This document shows, in pieces, positions 61,483 to 64,000 of a stretch of DNA of 64,000 nucleotides. The position numbers and the translations under genes were made by a program. How positions within the stretch are numbered: the first letter of the stretch is position 1; each line of letters opens with the position of its first letter. The notes under the pieces were generated by a model. The model worked only from the letters and a program-made list of their open reading frames with translations, searched no databases and was not told where the DNA came from. This DNA is from Streptomyces sp. A0958. GTDB lineage: Bacteria; Actinomycetota; Actinomycetes; Streptomycetales; Streptomycetaceae. The stretch covers positions 62,001 to 126,000 of the forward strand of contig NZ_SSBK01000007.1 of the NCBI RefSeq assembly GCF_004795035.1. The letters run 5' to 3'.

Positions 61483-62511
61483 ATGAGTGAACCCAGCGAG
61501 TGGCTCATCTACCGAGGCGTCGGCGAACCGCACGACGAGGTGGCGCAGCTGCCGCCCCCGCCGCCCTGGCGTGACTTCACCGGCGGCCGGGCGGCCGCCG
61601 GGGCGGACGGCACCGAGTCCGCCGACCGCCGGCTCGGCATCCCCGGACGCGTCGCCGAGGAGCACCGGCCCGGCGCCGAGGAACTGGAAATGATCAACGC
61701 CGCGCTGTACCTGCGGCGCCCGCTGCTGGTCACGGGGGACCCGGGCGCCGGCAAGAGCACGCTGGCCCACTCCGTCGCGCGGGAGCTGGAGCTCGGCAAG
61801 GTGCTGCGCTGGCCCGTCGTCAGCCGCACCACCCTGCTCGACGGCCTCTACCACTACGACGCCATCGCCCGGCTCCAGGACGTCCAGATCGCCTCGCACG
61901 CGGCGGCGGCGGGCGGTGCGGCCGGGGCTGACGCGGCGCAGAGCGTGGGCAGTTACATCCGGCTCGGGCCGCTGGGCACCGCCCTGCTCCCCTCGGACCG
62001 GCCGCGCGTGCTGCTCATCGACGAGCTGGACAAGAGCGACATCGACCTGCCGAACGACCTGCTGAACGTGCTGGAGGAGGGCGAGTTCGCCATCCCCGAG
62101 CTGGAGCGGATCGCCGACCGGCTGCCCGACGGCGAGGCGGACGTGCTGGACCACGACGGCAACAAGGTGCGGATCAAGGGCGGCCGGGTGCAGTGCCGGG
62201 CCTTCCCCTTCGTCGTGCTCACGAGCAACGGCGAGCGGGACTTCCCGGCCCCGCTGATGCGCCGCTGCATCCACCTGGAGCTGGGCCGCCCCGACCACAA
62301 GCGGCTGGCCTCCTTCGTGAAGGCCCACCTGGGCGAGGAGGCGGCCCGCTCCAGCGACGACCTCATCGCCCACTTCCTGGAGCGTTCCCGCACCGAACTC
62401 CTCGCCACGGACCAGTTGCTCAACGCGATATACCTCACGCACGCCGCGTCTCCGGCCGGCCGCGACCGCCTGGCCGACCTGCTCATCCAGCGACTCGACC
62501 GGCCGAGGTGA
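61483..62511 (+). CDS. MoxR-type AAA+ ATPase of the VMAP system
   Basis: 342 residues, about 130 nt after the protease gene. Walker A G85-DPGAGKST with Lys91, Walker B VLLIDELDK with Asp180-Glu181, sensor 1 FPFVVLTSNGERDFPAPLMRRC. N-terminal ~60 residues are Pro/Gly-rich. MoxR ATPases remodel or activate partner complexes together with vWA proteins. Here it would convert ATP hydrolysis into a trigger or lock for the trypsin-VMAP effector. Confidence 0.9.
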   Translation: MSEPSEWLIYRGVGEPHDEVAQLPPPPPWRDFTGGRAAAGADGTESADRRLGIPGRVAEEHRPGAEELEMINAALYLRRPLLVTGDPGAGKSTLAHSVARELELGKVLRWPVVSRTTLLDGLYHYDAIARLQDVQIASHAAAAGGAAGADAAQSVGSYIRLGPLGTALLPSDRPRVLLIDELDKSDIDLPNDLLNVLEEGEFAIPELERIADRLPDGEADVLDHDGNKVRIKGGRVQCRAFPFVVLTSNGERDFPAPLMRRCIHLELGRPDHKRLASFVKAHLGEEAARSSDDLIAHFLERSRTELLATDQLLNAIYLTHAASPAGRDRLADLLIQRLDRPR

Positions 62512-62518
62512 GGCGCTG

Positions 62519-64000
62519 ATGCCCGGGTCGGAGGAGGCGGACGGGACGCGGGGGGCGCGGGAGGCGAGGGAGACGCGGAGGGCGCGGGGAATAGCTGGGT
62601 CTGATGGGGCTGGTGGGGCGGCTGAGGCTGGTGGGGTCGCAGGGGCTCCTGGGGCTCCTGGGGCTCCTGGGGCTCCTGGGGCTCCTGGGGCTGGTGGGGC
62701 TGGTGGGACTTCTGAGGCTGGTGGGGTCGCTGAGACTGATGGCGCCGCTGAGGTCTCCGGGGTGGCTGAGGCGACTGGGGTGACCGGGGTGCCGGGGGCG
62801 GCTGAGGTGCCGGAGGCCTCCGGGGCGCCTCGGGTGTCCGAGGTATCCGAGGTATTCGAGGTAGCTGAGGCGTCCGGGACGGCCGGTGCCTCGGAGGCGT
62901 ACGAGGACGGGTTGCTGCCCGAGCTCGTCGCCCGGCTGCGCGCGGCCGGGCTCGACCCCGATGTCGAGCAGCTGTGCGACGCGCTCTGGCTGGCCCGGTG
63001 GACCCGCAGCCCCGGCGGGCCCGACGCGGACGAGGACCGGGCCGCCGCGCAGCTCTCGGGCGCCCGGACCGCCGACGGGGCCACCGCCCCGGGCCGCGTC
63101 GGCACGCTGACCGCACGGGACGTACGCACCCCGGAGACGGGCCGGGACGACCGGCGCGACGCGGCGCGCGAACCGGGCGACGGCGAGCGGATCTCCCTGC
63201 ACCCCGTCCCCGGCCGCGCCCGGCCCGGCGGCGGTGCGGACACGGAGGCCGAGGACGCGGACGCGCCCCGGACCGGCGGCGCCCGCTCCGGCGCGGACGC
63301 CCGCGCCACCGTGCTGCCCCTCGGCGTACCGGCCGCCCCCGTCCTGCCCGCACCCCTCGAACTCACCCGCGCGCTGCGCCCGTTGCAGCGCTACCACCCG
63401 GTCTCCGCACCGCTGCGCCGCGTCCTGGACGAGACCGCGACCGCGGAGCGCAGCGCCCGCGCGGGCGGCGTGATCATGCCGGTGTTCCGGGGGGTCCGGC
63501 GGGGCGACGCCATCGTGCAGTGCGTGATGGACGCCTCCTCGTCGATGCTGGTCTGGGACCGGCTGTTCGGCGAACTCCAGCAGATCTTCGCGCAGTTGGG
63601 CGCGTTCAGGGACGTACAGGTGCGCTACCTGCACCAGGGCCCGGACGGCGGCTGCACGGTCAGCCGCAGCCCCGACCCGGCCGCGGCCCCGCTGCACTCG
63701 GCGGACCGGCTCAGCGACCCGACCGGGCGCCGGGTCACGGTCGTGGTCAGCGACTGCGCCGGGCCGCTCTGGCGCAGCGGCCACGCCCACCGGCTGCTGC
63801 ACCAGCTCGCCCGTCTGGCCCCCGTGGCCGTTCTGCAGCCGCTGCCGCAGCGCATGTGGAACCGGACGAGGCTGCCGGTCACCTTCGGTTCGCTGACCCG
63901 GGGCGAGGGCCCAGCCGGGGCGGCCCTGCTGAAGGTCACCGGCGACGCCGGAACCGGCCCCGCCGCCCACCCCGGGGCCCTGGCCGTACCGGTCCTGCCC
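62519..64000 (+). CDS. vWA-domain protein of the VMAP system, 3' end beyond window
   Basis: Open from ATG 62519 to the window end (494 codons). Residues ~1-130 are low complexity, including five tandem Gly-Ala-Pro units. The middle (~130-300) has LLPELVARLRAAGLDPDVEQLCDALWLARWT. A von Willebrand A domain follows with the MIDAS motif D338-A-S-S-S in VQCVMDASSSMLVWD and VTVVVSDCAGPLW as the second metal loop. It lies eight bases after the MoxR stop. MoxR-vWA pairs are chaperone-like; here they flank the protease effector. Confidence 0.85.
   Translation, partial: MPGSEEADGTRGAREARETRRARGIAGSDGAGGAAEAGGVAGAPGAPGAPGAPGAPGAGGAGGTSEAGGVAETDGAAEVSGVAEATGVTGVPGAAEVPEASGAPRVSEVSEVFEVAEASGTAGASEAYEDGLLPELVARLRAAGLDPDVEQLCDALWLARWTRSPGGPDADEDRAAAQLSGARTADGATAPGRVGTLTARDVRTPETGRDDRRDAAREPGDGERISLHPVPGRARPGGGADTEAEDADAPRTGGARSGADARATVLPLGVPAAPVLPAPLELTRALRPLQRYHPVSAPLRRVLDETATAERSARAGGVIMPVFRGVRRGDAIVQCVMDASSSMLVWDRLFGELQQIFAQLGAFRDVQVRYLHQGPDGGCTVSRSPDPAAAPLHSADRLSDPTGRRVTVVVSDCAGPLWRSGHAHRLLHQLARLAPVAVLQPLPQRMWNRTRLPVTFGSLTRGEGPAGAALLKVTGDAGTGPAAHPGALAVPVLP
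62642..62704 (+). repeat. 9-nt tandem repeats coding a collagen-like Gly-Ala-Pro tract
   Basis: GGGGCTCCT occurs five times in a row (62642-62686), then GGGGCTGGT twice (62687-62704). It encodes GAPGAPGAPGAPGAP followed by GAGGAG in the linker of the vWA protein. Length is multiple of three, so slippage would keep the frame. Confidence 0.9.

Noticed and set aside
61420..63366. 648-codon minus-strand frame with proline/alanine repeats over the MoxR and vWA genes
   Set aside because: The repeats are the reverse of the Gly-Ala-Pro coding tract; Walker and MIDAS motifs lie on the plus strand.

Overview
The window is about 64 kb of chromosome from a Streptomyces-type actinomycete. The evidence is very high G+C, frequent GTG starts, tight ATGA/GTGA gene overlaps, and a gene order (sigR-rsrA, nrdAB, dasR-dasABC, nagB, wblE, rshA-sigH, an eshB-like gene, sodN-sodX, a malic enzyme) that I recognise from memory as a conserved core block of Streptomyces chromosomes. 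I saw no rRNA, tRNA, insertion sequence, prophage or CRISPR array. Recognition of families rests on motifs and remembered homologues; no database search was run.

Layout. 1-8.6 kb: the 5' end of an M50-like protease gene, an SRAP protein, a small hydrolase, the thiol-stress sigma factor SigR with its zinc anti-sigma factor RsrA, two overlapping membrane HD-domain genes (one HD-GYP, one degenerate), a TPR-like protein, peptide deformylase, and a 5'-truncated AraC regulator that is probably a decayed nrdS. 8.6-14.5 kb: class Ia ribonucleotide reductase nrdAB behind a cobalamin riboswitch, then an MctP-like monocarboxylate symporter with its DUF3311 partner. 14.5-24.4 kb: the chitobiose/aminosugar region (dasR, dasABC, a GH3 hexosaminidase, nagB, a SIS-domain protein) with several DasR operator-like palindromes, one of them in front of a PAS/HisKA_2 sensor kinase. 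24.5-31.9 kb: wblE, a lipid kinase, rshA-sigH with an unusually long in-frame extension of sigH across rshA, a UBP zinc finger, a cation/proton antiporter, a PLP enzyme and a PGRP-type amidase.

32-37.4 kb: nitric-oxide defence (flavohaemoglobin plus NsrR, each with an operator-like palindrome), then a family 2B encapsulin (EshB-like shell protein with a cyclic-nucleotide-binding domain) followed by a polyprenyl diphosphate synthase that is its probable cargo. 37.5-51.6 kb: a DUF1648/GntR pair, a snapalysin-like protease with a divergent LysR regulator, a putative sortase-anchored surface protein, small metabolic genes, nickel superoxide dismutase sodN with its maturation protease sodX, a SigE-family ECF sigma factor with a membrane partner, and a polar amino acid ABC transporter. 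52-58.6 kb: malic enzyme, a short degenerate repeat region, an oxidoreductase, a small HTH/Clp-N pair with a 20-bp palindrome at its start, and a PadR/DUF4097 operon.

58.7-64 kb (cut by the window end) holds the most unusual locus: Trypco1 protein, a 688-residue trypsin-like protease with a VMAP-C-like tail, a MoxR AAA+ ATPase, and a von Willebrand factor A protein with a collagen-like repeat linker. The order and domains fit the vWA-MoxR-VMAP ternary systems predicted to be NTP-dependent conflict or immunity systems. The encapsulin-cargo pair and this VMAP locus are the two best candidates for an under-described system; both families are known in outline, so the novelty is in their specific form here.
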